A DNA stretch of 64,000 bases, from the NCBI RefSeq assembly GCF_001945365.1, contig NZ_MSTQ01000020.1:37508-101507 (forward strand), read 5' to 3'. Made by a program: the position numbers and the translations under genes. The notes under the pieces are model-generated. The model did no database searches. It was not told where the DNA came from and saw nothing but the letters and a program-made list of their open reading frames with translations. Below, piece by piece: positions 8,848 to 17,015 of this stretch (position 1 is its first letter; the number at the start of each line of letters is the position of its first letter). Source of the DNA: Pseudomonas reinekei. Lineage in GTDB: Bacteria > Pseudomonadota > Gammaproteobacteria > Pseudomonadales > Pseudomonadaceae.

Positions 8848-10971
8848 GTGTCACTGGGTTCCGCTTCTCCCCGCTCGCCGTTGGTACTGGCGCTGGTCTT
8901 CAGTTCGCCATTGCTGGCTGACGATTTGTTCCTCGACAGCGAGCCGTTGCCGCAGGTGCTGACGGCCACGCGGCTGAAACAGTCGCCGGCTGCCGTACCC
9001 GGGAGCATGACCGTGATCGACAGCGCGCTGATCAAAACCAGTGGCGCCCGGGACATCAGTGAAGTGCTGCGGCTGGTGCCGGGGATGATGATCGGCAACA
9101 TCAGCGGCAACCAGGCGACGGTGAACTATCACGGCACCAGCGCCAGCGAAGCGCGACGCCTGCAGGTGCTGATCGACGGTCGCTCGGTGTACCGAGCCGG
9201 CCTGGCCACGGTGGACTGGAGCGACATTCCGGTGGCCATGGAGGATATCGAGCGCATCGAAGTGTTCCGCGGCCCGAACACCGTCAGCTATGGCGCCAAT
9301 GCATTGATGGCGGTGGTCAATGTCATCACGCGCAACCCGGCCGATAGCCATGGCACGCGGATGAAGGTCACTCGCGGCCAGCGCGGCATCAGTGACTTTT
9401 ACGCCAGCCAGGGCGTGGGATGGCGTGACGGCGATATGCGCTTGTCCCTGTCCGGCCAGCAAGACGACGGCTTCGACAGCGACCGCAACGGTGCCGATTA
9501 TCGCGACAGCCGCCGTTTGAATCGTTTCAACCTCGCCGTCAGCCAGGCGCTCGACGAACGCCAAAGCATCGATTGGCAGTTGAACGCCAAAGAAGGCAGT
9601 AACCAGCGGCCTTATACCTACCGGCCAGTGTTTTCGGGAGTTACCCGCGCCGGCGACAATTCCGACGTCAGCGCCAAGGACTACGCCGGTTCGTTGCGCT
9701 GGAACCTCGACATCAATCCCGATCACAGCCTCTACATACAGGGTTCGGCCCAGCATTGGGATCGTCAGCAGACCTGGCGTGCGTGCGATGCCGAGGTGTC
9801 GTTCAGTCCGCAACTGACCGAACTCTGGCAGCTCAACCCCAATTACACCGAACGCCTGGCACGCAACATCGAAAGCTTTACCGGCCCCGGCGCCCCTCCC
9901 GGCGATCCAGCCCAGCAGGCGCTGGCCAACCAGGCGCTCGCCCAATGGCGCAATGGCGCCCGGCAGACCCTCTGTGGCGACATCGACCAAAGCACCCGGG
10001 AAACCCGCTACGATCTGGAATTGCAGGACACCCTGAGCCTTTCCGATAGTCTGCGACTGGTCAGCGGCTTGAACTATCGTTATGACCGGGCAGATTCCGA
10101 GACTTACTTCAATGGCACGCTTGATGACACGACGTGGCGGGCATTCGGCCAACTCGAGTGGCGCGCCAGCGAACACTGGTTGCTGCAAGGCGGGGCCATG
10201 TTCGAAGACACCCAGTTGATCGGCAGCTCGCTGACTCCCCGCGTGGCAGTCAATTACCTGATCAACCCGCGTCACGGCTTGCGTGCGGTGTACTCCGAAG
10301 CCATCCGTTCGCCGGACATGTTCGAGAACAGCGTCAACTGGAGCTACCGTGTTACCAACCTGCAACCCGCTGCCTATGGCCAGTCCAGCGCGCGCTATTT
10401 CGTCAAGACCCGTGGCCCCGGCGATCTCGACCAGGAACACATGCGCTCTCGTGAACTGGGCTACAACGGTTACTTTGCGCAAGAGAGGCTGGCGGTCGAT
10501 GTGAAGCTGTTCCACGACGAAATCACCGGCATGATCAGCGAACCGCTGCGCAACAATCAGTTCATCGCCAGCAACGCCAACACGGCCCGATTTTCCGGAG
10601 CGGAAACTCAGCTTGACTGGCGAGTCGGCACAGCCGACCGTCTGCGTTTCACCTATGCCTACATCAATGCCGACGCGAGCAATCCTCAGGATGCACAACA
10701 GACCGCACGCCACAGTGGCTCCACCGGCTGGATGCGTGACTGGGGAAAAGGCTGGAACAGCGCGCTTTTCTATTACGGTGACGACGCCTTGAACGGCTAC
10801 CGATTCGAACGGATCGACACGCGTATCGCCAAACGTATCCGCCTGGGCAAGGCCAGCCTGGAACTGGCCGGTGTGCTTCAGCAGCGCCTGGATCATCAAC
10901 CGACCACCTTCGTCGACAACCATTATGACGAGCGCCGAGTGATGTACTTCAGCGCGGAGCTGGCGCTTTAA
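8848..10971 (+). CDS. TonB-dependent outer membrane receptor, first gene of a sensor trio
   Basis: 707 residues. Start is GTG 8848, six bases after AAGGA; GTG 8845 is possible but too close to it. A signal peptide ends near LLA/DD (about residue 25). The TonB-box-like LPQVLTATR follows, then the plug domain: RDISEVLRLVPGMMIGN, a conserved IDRIEVFRGP-like EDIERIEVFRGPNTVSYGANAL, and VVNVITRNP. The rest is a 22-strand-type beta barrel with many aromatic girdle residues; it ends YFSAELAL rather than in Phe. It would import or bind a ligand at the outer membrane using TonB energy. One base separates it from the binding-protein gene, and the third gene is a hybrid kinase, so sensing rather than bulk uptake is a fair inference. 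Ligand unknown. Confidence 0.88.
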   Translation: MSLGSASPRSPLVLALVFSSPLLADDLFLDSEPLPQVLTATRLKQSPAAVPGSMTVIDSALIKTSGARDISEVLRLVPGMMIGNISGNQATVNYHGTSASEARRLQVLIDGRSVYRAGLATVDWSDIPVAMEDIERIEVFRGPNTVSYGANALMAVVNVITRNPADSHGTRMKVTRGQRGISDFYASQGVGWRDGDMRLSLSGQQDDGFDSDRNGADYRDSRRLNRFNLAVSQALDERQSIDWQLNAKEGSNQRPYTYRPVFSGVTRAGDNSDVSAKDYAGSLRWNLDINPDHSLYIQGSAQHWDRQQTWRACDAEVSFSPQLTELWQLNPNYTERLARNIESFTGPGAPPGDPAQQALANQALAQWRNGARQTLCGDIDQSTRETRYDLELQDTLSLSDSLRLVSGLNYRYDRADSETYFNGTLDDTTWRAFGQLEWRASEHWLLQGGAMFEDTQLIGSSLTPRVAVNYLINPRHGLRAVYSEAIRSPDMFENSVNWSYRVTNLQPAAYGQSSARYFVKTRGPGDLDQEHMRSRELGYNGYFAQERLAVDVKLFHDEITGMISEPLRNNQFIASNANTARFSGAETQLDWRVGTADRLRFTYAYINADASNPQDAQQTARHSGSTGWMRDWGKGWNSALFYYGDDALNGYRFERIDTRIAKRIRLGKASLELAGVLQQRLDHQPTTFVDNHYDERRVMYFSAELAL

Positions 10972-10972
10972 G

Positions 10973-11905
10973 ATGGCCCAGTGTCCGCCACGCCTGACGC
11001 CAGGCATGAGCCATCTGCTGGCCATGCTGTGCCTGGTGATCAGTGGTTGGTTAGGCAGCCTTTCGGCCAATGCCGCGGACATTCTGTTGACTGGCGCCGA
11101 AGACAGCGCCGGCGCGCAATCCTTCGTCGAGGCACTGCGCGAGTTGCGGCCCGCGGACAGCGTGCGTTTTCAGCCGCTGGCCGATCTGCCGGCGCCGGGC
11201 AAACTGCCGGCGGATATCCGTTTGATCCTGCTCGACCTGCCAAGCCTCGATTGGCGCCTGCAAGACAGCCATGGCCCGGCGACTCTGGTGCTGCGCATCA
11301 GCCGCCTGCAAGCCCGGCAACACTTGGGAGACGCACAGCCCCCGCGCCTGAGTCTGCTCTGGAGTGATCCGCCCCTGGATCGCCAATTGCGCCTGACCCG
11401 ACTCCTCCTGCCCCAAGTGAAACGGATTGGCGTGCTGTATGACAATCACAGCGAGTTCCTCTTGAAGGAGCTGCGTCAGGCTGCACGCCCGCTGGGACTT
11501 GAGGTGGTCAGCGAACGCTGGGACAACACTCAGGACAGTCGCCCCTTGCAAGCCTTGCTCGACAAAAGCGACGTGTTGCTCGGCCTCGATGATCCCGACC
11601 TGTACAACTCGAAAACCGCGAAAAACCTGTTACTGAGCAGCTATTCACGACAACTGGCGCTGATCGGCCCCAACGCCGGGTTCGTCAAGGCCGGAAGCCT
11701 GGCCAGCAGTTACAGCGATCAAGGCGATTGGCTGGCGATTCTCGATGGATTGCTCGACCAGCCAACCGCCACCTGGCCGCGCACGTATTATCCGCCGCGC
11801 TTCAAAGTTTCAAGCAATCCGCAGGTCGCTCGTTCATTAGGTATTGAACAGATAAACGAAGCATCTGTCGCAACACTGTTGGCTGAAGGAGAACGCCGCC
11901 CATGA
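10973..11905 (+). CDS. Periplasmic ABC-type substrate-binding protein, orphan
   Basis: 310 residues with a signal peptide (hydrophobic LLAMLCLVISGWLGSL, cleavage near ANA/ADI, about residue 35). The body fits the ABC_sub_bind family: LLPQVKRIGVLYDNHSEFLLKEL (about residues 143-165) then VVSERWDNTQDSRPLQALLDKSDVLLGLDDPDLYNSKTAK-type region and LIGPNAGFVKAGSLASSYSD. No permease or ATPase gene is nearby, so it is unlikely to serve import directly. A second in-frame ATG at 11006 would give a shorter signal peptide. It starts one base after the receptor stop and overlaps the kinase start as ATGA, so all three are probably translated together. Confidence 0.85.
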   Translation: MAQCPPRLTPGMSHLLAMLCLVISGWLGSLSANAADILLTGAEDSAGAQSFVEALRELRPADSVRFQPLADLPAPGKLPADIRLILLDLPSLDWRLQDSHGPATLVLRISRLQARQHLGDAQPPRLSLLWSDPPLDRQLRLTRLLLPQVKRIGVLYDNHSEFLLKELRQAARPLGLEVVSERWDNTQDSRPLQALLDKSDVLLGLDDPDLYNSKTAKNLLLSSYSRQLALIGPNAGFVKAGSLASSYSDQGDWLAILDGLLDQPTATWPRTYYPPRFKVSSNPQVARSLGIEQINEASVATLLAEGERRP

Positions 11906-13803
11906 CCTTCCGTCGCCGTTGGGACATCAATACCCGCACCCAGATCATCAGCCTCGGCCCGGCGCTGCTGCTGACGTTGCTGTTGATCAGTTTCTTCACT
12001 TTCGTGCGGATCCAGGACCTGCGCCAGGAGCTCAACCACACCGGCCAACTCATCGCCAACCAACTGGCGCCCGCCACGGAATACGGGGTGATTTCCGGCA
12101 ACAACGAAGTGCTGGAAAGCCTGCTCAAAGCCACGCTTGCCACGCCCAACGTGCGTTTTCTAGAGATCCAGGACAGCGCCAACCGGATTCTGGTGTACGT
12201 CGAGCAGCCATCGGCAAGCCATAGCCACCCGCATCAGGTCGAAGTGTTCCAGGCACCCGTGCGGCTGCAGCAGGTTCCGCTGCACAACGATTTTTTCCAG
12301 AACAGCAAAGTCGCCACCACCGCGCCCGCCGAGGATTATCTTGGCCGGGTGATCGTCGGACTGTCCAACGACGCGTTCAGCCAGCGCCAGCAGGAAATTC
12401 TGCTCAAGGCGGCCATTCTGGCGCTGTTCGCCCTGCTATTTACCTTCCTGCTGGCCCGGCGCCTGGCCGGGAGCCTGTCGCAGCCGATCCGAGATATCGG
12501 TAACGCGGTCAAGGCGATCCAGGACGGCGACTACAAGACGCCGTTGCCGATCGTCGACGACACTGAACTGGGCGCACTGTCGCAACACATCAACAACCTC
12601 GCCAGCGGCCTCGAACAGGCCAGCCGCGAACAGCATCAAGCAATGGCGCAACTGATCCAGACCCGCGAAGAGGCGGAAAAAGCCAACAACGCCAAGTCGG
12701 ACTTCCTGGCCATGATGAGCCACGAGTTGCGCACGCCCATGAATGGCGTACTCGGCATGCTGCAACTGCTGGAAACCACCGAGATGACCGAGGAGCAGGT
12801 CGAGTACGCGGCGCTGGCCTCGGAGTCCACCGAACACTTGCTCAAGGTCATCAATGACATTCTCGATTTCTCGCGGATCGAACGCTCGGAGCTGGAGCTG
12901 GAGCACATCCCGTTCAACCTTGCCGACCTGATCAGCGCCTGCGCCCAATCCTTCCAGCATAGCGCTGCGCAACGCGGGCTCGAATTGCAGTTGCAGATCC
13001 CCGACGACATGCGCGGGTTGCAAGTTCAGGGCGATCCGACGCGGATTCGCCAGATTCTGGTGAACCTTGTCGGCAATGCGTTGAAGTTCACAGAACAAGG
13101 CCGCGTGACGATCGAACCGCAGTGGCAATCGCTGGACCACGAGCTGCTGTGGTTTACCTGCAGCGTGCGCGACAGCGGCATCGGCATTCCGGCCGACAGC
13201 CTTGAGTTGATGTTCAATGCGTTCCAGCAGGCCGACAGCTCTATTTCAAGACGCTACGGCGGCACCGGCCTGGGCCTGCCGATTGCCCGCACGCTCGCCG
13301 AACGCATGGGCGGGACGTTGCGGGCCCAGAGCGAAGAAGGTCGTGGCTCGGTATTCACGCTGGAAATCCCGCTGGCGCTCTATCAACAGGCATTGCCGGT
13401 ACTGGCCTCACGCACGCCCACGGGCAATGGCGATGGTGAGGGCCGCAATGTGCTGCTGGTCGAAGACAACCCGGTCAATCAAACTGTCATCGAGGCCATG
13501 CTGCGCAGCCTGGGCTTTACTGTCAGCGTCGCTGCCGATGGCGCGCAGGCCGTGCGCAGTGCCGAAACTCTGATTTTCGAAGCGATCCTGATGGACTGTC
13601 GCCTGCCGATCATCGATGGTTATGAAGCGACCCGACAGATCCGCCAATTGCCCGGTTGCACCACCGTGCCGATCATCGCCCTGACCGCCAATGCCTTGCA
13701 GGGCGACAGGGAGGCCTGCTTGTCGGCAGGTATGAACGATTACCTGGCCAAGCCGTTCAAACGCAATGATCTACAGCAAATTCTGCAGCGCTGGGTGCAG
13801 TAG
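11902..13803 (+). CDS. Hybrid sensor histidine kinase (PA1611-like)
   Basis: 633 residues. TM1 at about 16-37 and TM2 at about 168-187 enclose a periplasmic domain of about 130 residues; a HAMP domain follows (LSQPIRDIGNAVKAIQDGDY), then a coiled-coil, HisKA with the phospho-His at 274 (MMSHELRTPMNG), HATPase_c with GNALKF, DSGIGIP and GGTGLGL, and one receiver domain whose Asp is residue 565 (LMDCRLP) with the Lys in LAKPFK. There is no HPt domain, so phosphate must pass to a separate HPt protein. Position just before fabA and its architecture match P. aeruginosa PA1611, which is known to bind RetS and feed HptB. The N-terminal link to a receptor and binding protein suggests that their ligand state is its input. 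Confidence 0.9.
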   Translation: MTFRRRWDINTRTQIISLGPALLLTLLLISFFTFVRIQDLRQELNHTGQLIANQLAPATEYGVISGNNEVLESLLKATLATPNVRFLEIQDSANRILVYVEQPSASHSHPHQVEVFQAPVRLQQVPLHNDFFQNSKVATTAPAEDYLGRVIVGLSNDAFSQRQQEILLKAAILALFALLFTFLLARRLAGSLSQPIRDIGNAVKAIQDGDYKTPLPIVDDTELGALSQHINNLASGLEQASREQHQAMAQLIQTREEAEKANNAKSDFLAMMSHELRTPMNGVLGMLQLLETTEMTEEQVEYAALASESTEHLLKVINDILDFSRIERSELELEHIPFNLADLISACAQSFQHSAAQRGLELQLQIPDDMRGLQVQGDPTRIRQILVNLVGNALKFTEQGRVTIEPQWQSLDHELLWFTCSVRDSGIGIPADSLELMFNAFQQADSSISRRYGGTGLGLPIARTLAERMGGTLRAQSEEGRGSVFTLEIPLALYQQALPVLASRTPTGNGDGEGRNVLLVEDNPVNQTVIEAMLRSLGFTVSVAADGAQAVRSAETLIFEAILMDCRLPIIDGYEATRQIRQLPGCTTVPIIALTANALQGDREACLSAGMNDYLAKPFKRNDLQQILQRWVQ

Positions 13804-13902
13804 TACAGGCCTTTCGACCATCTGTGACTGGCGTGAAAGGCGAAAGTGCGGCAGTCTTAGGCACCCGAACAGGCCCGAAAAGGGGCTTGAATAAAAATTT
13901 CA

Positions 13903-13916
13903 GTGCACAAGTGTAC
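13903..13916. promoter_or_regulatory. DesT-like operator before fabA
   Basis: An inverted repeat GTGCAC AA GTGTAC (five of six bases symmetric) lies about 135-148 nt upstream of the fabA ATG, just after an AT-rich run AATAAAAATTT. It resembles the palindromes used by the TetR regulators DesT and FabR at unsaturated fatty acid genes. Assignment to DesT is inference. Confidence 0.45.
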
Positions 13917-14050
13917 ATTCATGTCCTTGGTGCTGTGACTTTCACCACAACGCAATAGTCTATGAGTAGGCTGCCGGTTCGAGGCATGAACGCTTCAATC
14001 GGCCGGGAAGATTTGCCCCACCTGCCGCATGGGACTATTGAGGAGCTCGC

Positions 14051-14566
14051 ATGACCAAACAAAACGCCTTTACCCGGGAAGATCTGCTGCGCTGCAGTCG
14101 CGGTGAGCTGTTCGGCCCAGGTAACGCGCAACTGCCCGCCCCGAACATGCTGATGGTTGATCGCATCACACTGATCAGCGAAGAGGGTGGCAAGTACGGC
14201 AAAGGTGAATTGGTCGCCGAGCTGGATATCAATCCGGACCTGTGGTTCTTTGCTTGCCACTTCGAAGGTGATCCGGTGATGCCGGGCTGCCTGGGCCTCG
14301 ACGCCATGTGGCAACTGGTCGGCTTCTTCCTGGGCTGGCAGGGCCTGCCGGGCCGCGGTCGTGCATTGGGTTCGGGCGAAGTGAAATTCTTCGGTCAGGT
14401 CCTGCCGACCGCCAAGAAAGTCACCTATAACATTCATATCAAACGCGTCCTCAAGGGCAAGCTGAACCTGGCCATCGCCGACGGTTCGGTGACTGTCGAC
14501 GGTCGCGAAATCTACACCGCCGAAGGCCTTCGGGTCGGCGTGTTCACCTCCACTGACAACTTCTAA
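14051..14566 (+). CDS. fabA: 3-hydroxydecanoyl-ACP dehydratase/isomerase FabA
   Basis: 171 residues, the exact size of FabA. The hot-dog active site is intact: His70 in FACHFEGDPVMPG and Asp84 in CLGLDAMWQLVGFFLGW, and the conserved GRGRALGSGEVKFFGQVLP follows. It dehydrates 3-hydroxydecanoyl-ACP and isomerises trans-2 to cis-3-decenoyl-ACP, the entry point to anaerobic unsaturated fatty acid synthesis in the cytoplasm. Preceded by GAGGAGC; only 11 bases separate it from fabB, so they form an operon. Confidence 0.98.
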   Translation: MTKQNAFTREDLLRCSRGELFGPGNAQLPAPNMLMVDRITLISEEGGKYGKGELVAELDINPDLWFFACHFEGDPVMPGCLGLDAMWQLVGFFLGWQGLPGRGRALGSGEVKFFGQVLPTAKKVTYNIHIKRVLKGKLNLAIADGSVTVDGREIYTAEGLRVGVFTSTDNF

Positions 14567-14577
14567 GGGTTATTCGC

Positions 14578-15798
14578 ATGCGCCGCGTCGTTATCACTGG
14601 TCTGGGCATCGTTTCGTGCCTGGGCAATGACAAAGAGACCGTCTCCGCTAACCTGCGTGCAAGCCGCCCTGGCATCCGGTTCAACCCGGAATATGCTGAA
14701 ATGGGTCTGCGTAGCCAGGTTTCCGGCTCCATTGACCTCAACCTTGAAGAACTGATCGATCGCAAGATCTATCGTTTCGTCGGCCACGCGGCAGCTTATG
14801 CCTACCTGGCCATGAAAGACGCCATTGCTGACTCCGGCCTGACCGAAGAGCAAGTATCCAACCCGCGTACCGGCCTGATCGCCGGTTCCGGTGGCGCATC
14901 GACCCTGAACCAGATGGAAGCGCTGGACATCCTGCGCGAGAAAGGTGTCAAGCGCGTCGGCCCATACCGCGTAACGCGGACCATGAGCAGCACCGTTTCC
15001 GCCTGCCTGGCCACTCCGTTCAAGATCAAGGGCCTGAACTACTCCATCGCTTCTGCCTGCGCCACCAGTGCTCACTGCATCGGTACCGCCATGGAACAGA
15101 TCCAGATGGGCAAGCAGGACATCGTTTTCGCCGGCGGCGGTGAAGAAGAGCACTGGAGCCAGTCGTTCCTGTTCGACGCGATGGGTGCCCTGTCCAGCAA
15201 ACGCAACGACACCCCGGAAAAAGCTTCCCGTGCCTACGACGCCGACCGTGACGGTTTCGTCATCGCTGGCGGTGGCGGCATGGTCGTGGTTGAAGAGCTG
15301 GAACACGCTCTGGCCCGTGGCGCGAAGATCTACGCGGAAATCGTTGGCTACGGCGCGACGTCCGACGGCTACGACATGGTTGCCCCGAGTGGCGAAGGCG
15401 CGATCCGCTGCATGCAGCAGGCGCTGTCCACCGTCGACACCCCGATCGACTACCTGAACACCCACGGCACCTCGACTCCGGTCGGCGACGTCGCGGAAAT
15501 GAAAGGTGTGCGTGAAGTGTTCGGCGACAAGGCTCCAGCCATCAGCTCCACCAAGAGCCTGTCGGGTCACTCCCTGGGCGCCGCCGGCGTTCACGAAGCG
15601 ATCTACTGCATGCTGATGATGGAAGGCAACTTCATTGCCGGCTCCGCCAACATCGACGAGCTGGACCCTGAAGTGGCCGACCTGCCGGTGCTGACCAAGA
15701 CCCGCGAAAACGCCACCATCAACACCGTGATGAGCAACAGCTTCGGTTTCGGTGGCACCAACGCCACGCTGGTGCTGAAGCGCTGGGAAGGCAAGTAA
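14578..15798 (+). CDS. fabB: 3-oxoacyl-ACP synthase I FabB
   Basis: 406 residues. The thiolase-fold triad is visible: Cys161 (SIASACATSAHC), His296 (LNTHGTSTPVGD) and His331 (KSLSGHSLGAAGVHE), and the C-terminal NSFGFGGTNATLVL closes the active site. The start MRRVVITGLGIVSCLGND is typical. It elongates cis-3-decenoyl-ACP made by FabA and so completes the anaerobic unsaturated pathway. A strong terminator follows 22 bases after the stop. Confidence 0.98.
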   Translation: MRRVVITGLGIVSCLGNDKETVSANLRASRPGIRFNPEYAEMGLRSQVSGSIDLNLEELIDRKIYRFVGHAAAYAYLAMKDAIADSGLTEEQVSNPRTGLIAGSGGASTLNQMEALDILREKGVKRVGPYRVTRTMSSTVSACLATPFKIKGLNYSIASACATSAHCIGTAMEQIQMGKQDIVFAGGGEEEHWSQSFLFDAMGALSSKRNDTPEKASRAYDADRDGFVIAGGGGMVVVEELEHALARGAKIYAEIVGYGATSDGYDMVAPSGEGAIRCMQQALSTVDTPIDYLNTHGTSTPVGDVAEMKGVREVFGDKAPAISSTKSLSGHSLGAAGVHEAIYCMLMMEGNFIAGSANIDELDPEVADLPVLTKTRENATINTVMSNSFGFGGTNATLVLKRWEGK

Positions 15799-15820
15799 TT
15801 CCCCGCTGCTGAGCTTCACA

Positions 15821-15854
15821 AAAAAACGCCCCGACTGGTTCGGGGCGTTTTTTT
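15821..15854 (+). terminator. Rho-independent terminator of fabAB
   Basis: Stem AACGCCCCGA / TCGGGGCGTT with a five-base loop CTGGT, preceded by six A and followed by a T run, so it can act on both strands. Confidence 0.92.
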
Positions 15855-15873
15855 ATCCCTCAAAAACTCTCCC

Positions 15874-15966
15874 TTGTGGGATCGACCCGCTCGCGAGGGC
15901 GGCGTGAGCGTCGATAATTTTGTTGAACTTGATGCACTCTTCGCGAGCAGGCTCGCTCCCACAGGG
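15874..15966. repeat. REP pair (GCGAGCAGGCTCGC family)
   Basis: Left unit TGTGGGATCGACCCGCTCGC and right unit TTCGCGAGCAGGCTCGCTCC in opposite orientation, about 40 bases apart. This is the commonest REP family of P. fluorescens-group genomes. The remaining spacer to 16106 shows no gene. Confidence 0.85.
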
Positions 15967-16106
15967 TCAGCGTTTTGCCCACCGGTCTTGAGCATGAACA
16001 TGAAGCTTTTGTCATGAAACTTGAGGCCCTGCGACTGAATGTCGCGTATTTCAAGGCCTGCAGGATTTTTTCCGGTTTTGCAAAAATCCCTTTCCAAATT
16101 CAGTCG

Positions 16107-16136
16107 TTTACTTAGCAAGCTACCAAATCATATAAC
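16107..16136 (+). promoter_or_regulatory. Putative sigma-70 promoter for the 62-residue gene
   Basis: A -35-like TTTACT and a -10-like TATAAC are separated by 18 bases; the predicted start lies about 40 nt before the ATG at 16186. Read by eye, no experimental support. Confidence 0.45.
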
Positions 16137-16185
16137 TGAGTCCTGCACACGCCTTGCTGCAGATAACAGAGATTGGAGCTAGCAG

Positions 16186-16374
16186 ATGACTGTAAAAGTA
16201 ACTGAACGCGACGATTCACATATGTCCCATGAAGGCGTAGCCGCCGGCATTCGGATCTGGGACGTGTACCAACAAGACCTGCTGGTCGGGATGTTCCACT
16301 CAGAGACTGACGCTCACAATTACAAGGCCGAACTGGAAACCCAGGAGCAACAACGAACGCTACGCTCCGCTTGA
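16186..16374 (+). CDS. Small conserved hypothetical protein, 62 residues
   Basis: Starts at ATG 16186 with GGAGC upstream. The protein (MTVKVTERDDSHMSHEGVAA at its start) is soluble and acidic-polar, with a central segment GIRIWDVYQQDLLVGMFHSE that predicts a beta pair followed by a helix DAHNYKAELETQEQQ. No signal peptide or known motif. It has its own promoter-like element and a clean terminator, so it is a monocistronic gene rather than a chance ORF. I do not recognise its family. Confidence 0.75.
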   Translation: MTVKVTERDDSHMSHEGVAAGIRIWDVYQQDLLVGMFHSETDAHNYKAELETQEQQRTLRSA

Positions 16375-16394
16375 GCAATGACAGCATTGAAAAC

Positions 16395-16423
16395 GACAAA
16401 CCCCGCCATGAGCGGGGTTTGTC
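16395..16423. terminator. Bidirectional terminator between converging genes
   Basis: Perfect 12-base stem GACAAACCCCGC / GCGGGGTTTGTC with loop CATGA. It ends the small gene and, on the other strand, the DUF2058 gene. Confidence 0.88.
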
Positions 16424-16444
16424 TTTAATGCAGACTTGAACGGC

Positions 16445-16987
16445 TTACCACATCAGATCGTCAGGGATCTGATAGGCCGCGTACGGATCGTCCTCAGTGC
16501 TGACCTCCTCGGTCTTGACGTTCAGTTGCACGATCCGCTGCGGATCGCGCTCCTGGATCTTCAATGCCGCTTCACGCGGAATGACTTCATAGCCGCCAGC
16601 GTGATGGACGATGGCCAGCGAGCCATTGCTGAGCTTGTTACGCATCAGCGTGTTGACCGAGAGGCGCTTGACCTTCTTGTCGTCGACGAAGTTGTAGTAG
16701 TCCTCGGTCGTCAGCTTCGGCAGGCGCGAGGCTTCGATCAATTGCTTGATCTGCGCAACACGGGCCTTGGCCTCGGCTTTTTCCTTCTGCTGACGATTGA
16801 GCTCCTGATCGCGCTTGACCTTCTCGGCCACGGCTTCCTGAGCGGCACGTTGCTGGGAATCATCCAGTTCAGCCTGACCTTTGTGGGCCAGACGCTGTTG
16901 CTTCTGTTTGTCTTTGCTGACCTGCTTGGCCTGCTTCTGGTTGACCAACCCTGCTTTGAGCAACTGGTCGCGAAGGGAAATGCTCAT
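16445..16987 (-). CDS. DUF2058 family protein (YaiL-like)
   Basis: 180 residues starting MSISLRDQLLKAGLVNQKQA, the signature opening of DUF2058. Residues 25-80 are a highly charged Lys/Gln/Ala-rich coiled coil, followed by a compact C-terminal domain with DYYNFVDDKKVKRLSVNT and VIPREAALKIQERDP. Known homologues include E. coli YaiL, reported as a nucleoprotein or polysaccharide-related factor without firm function. Cytoplasmic. Confidence 0.88.
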   Translation of the reverse strand: MSISLRDQLLKAGLVNQKQAKQVSKDKQKQQRLAHKGQAELDDSQQRAAQEAVAEKVKRDQELNRQQKEKAEAKARVAQIKQLIEASRLPKLTTEDYYNFVDDKKVKRLSVNTLMRNKLSNGSLAIVHHAGGYEVIPREAALKIQERDPQRIVQLNVKTEEVSTEDDPYAAYQIPDDLMW

Positions 16988-17015
16988 GGTGCTTATTACT
17001 CACTTAGGCAACTGC

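Noticed and set aside
8851..11082. 743-codon ORF opposite the TonB receptor gene
   Set aside because: Antisense shadow produced by third-position GC bias; no homology-like motifs.
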